A DNA stretch of 64,000 nucleotides from contig CBDDLH010000016.1 of assembly GCA_965230565.1 (NCBI GenBank), positions 868,001 to 932,000 on the forward strand, given 5' to 3'. The position numbers and the translations under genes are program-made. Shown in pieces: positions 61,615 through 64,000 of this stretch. This DNA is from BCD1 sp965230565 (lineage in GTDB: Bacteria; Bacteroidota; Bacteroidia; Chitinophagales; Saprospiraceae). The number at the start of each line of letters is the position of its first letter. Positions within the stretch are counted from its first letter, which is position 1. The notes beneath the pieces were generated by a model, which had not been told where the DNA came from, searched no databases, and was given only the letters and a program-made list of their open reading frames with translations.

Positions 61615-64000
61615 TTAGTTCAACTTGTAATCCAGTTGCAAGCGATCAATTTCTTTGATAAAGTCATTGTCTGCCTTAACCTTCCTGTCGGTGGAAACCA
61701 TTTTCAAGCTGATCTTATTCTGGTAATCCAGTAATTGCATATGCAAACGGTGTTTCCCTTTATGATTTTTACACAACTTATCAATGGCATCAATCAATTC
61801 CGGGTTAACTTTACTTAACGGAATCTTTATAGTTATCGCTTCCGTTTTTTCAGAAGCCACCCCTTCCAACAAGCTGATTTCCTTTACTTTAAACTCCATT
61901 TCATCTCCTCTCCAGGATTGTTCGTATTTCCCGGTGATGAACAAAACTTTGCCCTGCTCTAACAGATGCTTATACTTTTGATAATCATTGCCAAACAATC
62001 TGAATTCAATCGAACTGGAATAGTCACTGATTTCAAAAAAGCCCCATCCATTGCCATTTTTACTGATGAGATGACGAGCATTTGTCAACATCCCAGCGAC
62101 GTTAATACTCTGTCTGGCTTTATAATTCTCAATATTTTCCAGTTCGCAAGTGGTGAAGTTATCTATCTCTAAACGATAATCATCCAAAGGATGGCCGGAG
62201 ATATAAATCCCTGTTACTGCTTTCTCCCTGTTCAACTCCTCAATAAGCGGCCAAGGCGGCTGTTCAGGCATTTTAGGCTCGGGAATCATGATATCTTCAC
62301 TGTCTCCAAAAAGGGAATTAGACGATTGTGCTTTCTGGTTTTGATAGGCATTTCCATAACGCAACGCATGTTCAACAAGTGTGTCGAATTTCTCTGACGG
62401 AGCAAAATACTGAGACCTTGATACTCCTTCAAAACAATCCAGAGCCCCCCCATTCACAAGGCTTTCCATTACCTTTTTATTCACAGAACGAAGATTGAGC
62501 CTGCGCATCATATCAAAAACATTCTTAAATGAACCATTTTCCCGTTCTTCCAGAATCGACTCTACCGGCCCCTCTCCCACTCCCTTAAGAGCAGAAAGTC
62601 CAAATCGCACATGACCTTCACTATTTACTGAAAAGTCAGAAACACTTTCATTCACATCGGGTCCTAACACTGTCAAGCCAATAGCTTTACATTCTCTAAG
62701 GAAGAAAGTAATCTTGGTGATATCATTTTTATTCCTGGTCAATACAGCAGCCATAAATTCTGCCGGATAGTGAGCTTTCAAATAGGCAGTCTGGAAAGCA
62801 ATAAAAGCATAACAGGTTGAATGAGACTTATTGAAAGCATAAGATGCAAAAGCTTCCCAGTCTTTCCACACCTTGTCCAATACATCCTTGGGGTGACCAT
62901 TGGATTCTCCACCCTCGATGAATTTGGGATAAAGAGCATCAATGATGTCTTTCTTTTTCTTACCCATCCCCTTACGCAGCATATCCGCCTGACCTTTGGT
63001 GAAGTTGGCCAGTTTCTGGCTCAAAAGCATCACCTGCTCCTGGTAAACCGTAATTCCATAAGTCTCTTTCAGATACTCTTCCATATCGGGAAGATCATAA
63101 GTAATGGGCGACCTTCCATGCTTGCGTTCAATAAACTCCGGGATATACTCCAATGGACCAGGACGGTAAAGGGCGTTCATCGCAATAAGATCCTCAAAAG
63201 TTGAAGGCACCAGGTTTTTCATGTGTTTTTGCATCCCGGGACTCTCATATTGGAATATCCCAACGGTCTCCCCTCGCTGGAAAAGCTCATAAGTCTTTTG
63301 GTCTGTTAGACTTATCTTATCCATATCCAATTCAACGCCATGATTTTCCTTGATCATTTTGACCGCATCCTTAATTATGGAAAGGGTTTTTAATCCAAGG
63401 AAATCCATCTTCAGCAAACCGGCATCCTCCGCAACACTATTATCAAACTGGGTTACCAGCATCCCAGTATCCTTATCCGCTTTTACGGGCACATATTTGG
63501 TTATTTCATCCGGTGTAATCACCACCCCACAAGCATGAATTCCCGTATTTCTTACCGATCCCTCCAGTTTTTTGGCCGTCTGGATCATATCGGAAATTTG
63601 CCCTCCTTCCTCGGCTAATTGTCGGAATTGATTGGCCTTATCCACATCCTCTCCGTTCATGGATCCTTTCAATTTCGCATCAATGCCTCCATCAGCCAAA
63701 ACCTTGTTCAGGGTTGCTTTAAGATGCGTAGGAAAAGTCTTTGCAACACGATCTACCTCAGGCAGGGGTACATCCATTACACGCCCCACATCCCTCAACG
63801 ACATCCTTGCAGCCATCGTACCATAGGTAACGATCTGGGCCACCTGATTCTGACCATATTTATCAATAACATAGTCGATTACCTTCTGTCGACCTTCATC
63901 ATCAAAATCAATATCGATATCCGGCATGGATACACGTTCCGGGTTCAGGAATCGCTCAAAAAGCAGATCGTACTTGATAGGGTCGATATTCGTAATCCCA
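61615..64000 (-). CDS. dnaE: DNA polymerase III subunit alpha, C-terminal two thirds (cut by window edge)
   Basis: The frame is open to the window edge and encodes about 794 C-terminal residues of the replicative polymerase catalytic subunit. The segment GITNIDPIKYDLLFERFLNPERVSMPDIDIDFDD contains the conserved catalytic motif PDIDIDFDD with the metal-binding aspartates. Downstream are AFNKSHSTCYAFIAFQTAYLKAHYPAEFMAA, helix-hairpin-helix text (FGLSALKGVGEGPVESI), and an OB-fold region (INVAGMLTNARHLISKNG, WGFFEISDYSSSIEF). The PHP domain and the N-terminus are outside the window. The apparent start at 63927 is an internal Met of the PDIDIDFDD motif, not the real start. Convergent with rpoD. 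Confidence 0.97.
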   Translation of the reverse strand, partial: GITNIDPIKYDLLFERFLNPERVSMPDIDIDFDDEGRQKVIDYVIDKYGQNQVAQIVTYGTMAARMSLRDVGRVMDVPLPEVDRVAKTFPTHLKATLNKVLADGGIDAKLKGSMNGEDVDKANQFRQLAEEGGQISDMIQTAKKLEGSVRNTGIHACGVVITPDEITKYVPVKADKDTGMLVTQFDNSVAEDAGLLKMDFLGLKTLSIIKDAVKMIKENHGVELDMDKISLTDQKTYELFQRGETVGIFQYESPGMQKHMKNLVPSTFEDLIAMNALYRPGPLEYIPEFIERKHGRSPITYDLPDMEEYLKETYGITVYQEQVMLLSQKLANFTKGQADMLRKGMGKKKKDIIDALYPKFIEGGESNGHPKDVLDKVWKDWEAFASYAFNKSHSTCYAFIAFQTAYLKAHYPAEFMAAVLTRNKNDITKITFFLRECKAIGLTVLGPDVNESVSDFSVNSEGHVRFGLSALKGVGEGPVESILEERENGSFKNVFDMMRRLNLRSVNKKVMESLVNGGALDCFEGVSRSQYFAPSEKFDTLVEHALRYGNAYQNQKAQSSNSLFGDSEDIMIPEPKMPEQPPWPLIEELNREKAVTGIYISGHPLDDYRLEIDNFTTCELENIENYKARQSINVAGMLTNARHLISKNGNGWGFFEISDYSSSIEFRLFGNDYQKYKHLLEQGKVLFITGKYEQSWRGDEMEFKVKEISLLEGVASEKTEAITIKIPLSKVNPELIDAIDKLCKNHKGKHRLHMQLLDYQNKISLKMVSTDRKVKADNDFIKEIDRLQLDYKLN

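Noticed and set aside
61615..63927. Start of dnaE at the Met of the PDIDIDFDD motif
   Set aside because: The frame continues upstream to the window edge with conserved DnaE sequence, so the gene is truncated by the window and not N-terminally short.

Overview
The window reads as chromosome of a member of the Bacteroidota, most likely Saprospiria-like. Evidence seen in the sequence: a short primary sigma factor of 289 aa lacking a long region 1.1, promoters of the TTG-N20-TANNTTTG type, almost no Shine-Dalgarno sequences, a type IX secretion C-terminal sorting domain, Bacteroidota-type families (DUF3822, START-like, HD-Pnk, Kir-type channel), and no operon of phage or plasmid genes. Both ends cut genes: rsmD at the left and dnaE at the right.

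Layout. 1-3.8 kb: rsmD, a DUF3822 gene and a small membrane-anchored protein on the minus strand, then tsaD and an HD hydrolase on the plus strand. 3.8-13 kb: a DUF697/SHOCT protein, a secreted GH29 fucosidase and a 2039-residue alpha-2-macroglobulin. 13-17.3 kb: a lipoprotein, an inward-rectifier-type K+ channel, an FAD oxidoreductase, a methyltransferase and a YjbR-type protein, separated by degenerate short tandem repeats. 17.5-24.4 kb: tRNA-Arg(CCT) followed by a 126-bp tandem duplication, a MarR regulator, a 36-bp perfect palindrome on a promoter, and a tight operon (GNAT, sodium:solute symporter, M20 amidohydrolase, two alanine-racemase-fold enzymes) that looks like an N-acyl or D-amino acid utilisation pathway. 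The symporter gene carries a frameshift near its 3' end.

24.6-31.7 kb: a membrane protein, a MobA-like/XdhC pair, a GNAT-like protein, a TPR protein, and an RNA ligase translationally coupled to an HD-Pnk (RNA end-healing and sealing). 31.9-40.4 kb: a large BNR/sortilin-type secreted protein, a small lipoprotein, a DEAD-box helicase, a PASTA protein, a small secreted beta protein and a helix-hairpin-helix outer-membrane protein. 40.5-50 kb: a C39-peptidase ABC exporter with a small membrane protein and an HlyD adaptor, a GT2 glycosyltransferase, and a roughly 1200-residue secreted multidomain protein with a 172-aa gene one base behind it, a candidate polymorphic toxin and immunity pair. 50-59 kb: a lipoprotein and an M64 peptidase with T9SS sorting tail, then a giant fibronectin-III protein divergent from an outer-membrane beta-barrel. 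59-64 kb: pnuC, a START-like protein, the primary sigma factor and dnaE.

Two aspects stand out beyond gene content. (1) Intergenic DNA is rich in degenerate, strictly phased 6-, 7-, 8- and 9-nt tandem arrays with a different unit at most loci, plus two copies of a larger multi-hairpin element. (2) A conserved non-coding block sits at nearly the same place (175-180 bp before the minus-strand start) in the two divergent intergenic regions at 50 and 57 kb, suggesting co-regulation of the two large secreted proteins.
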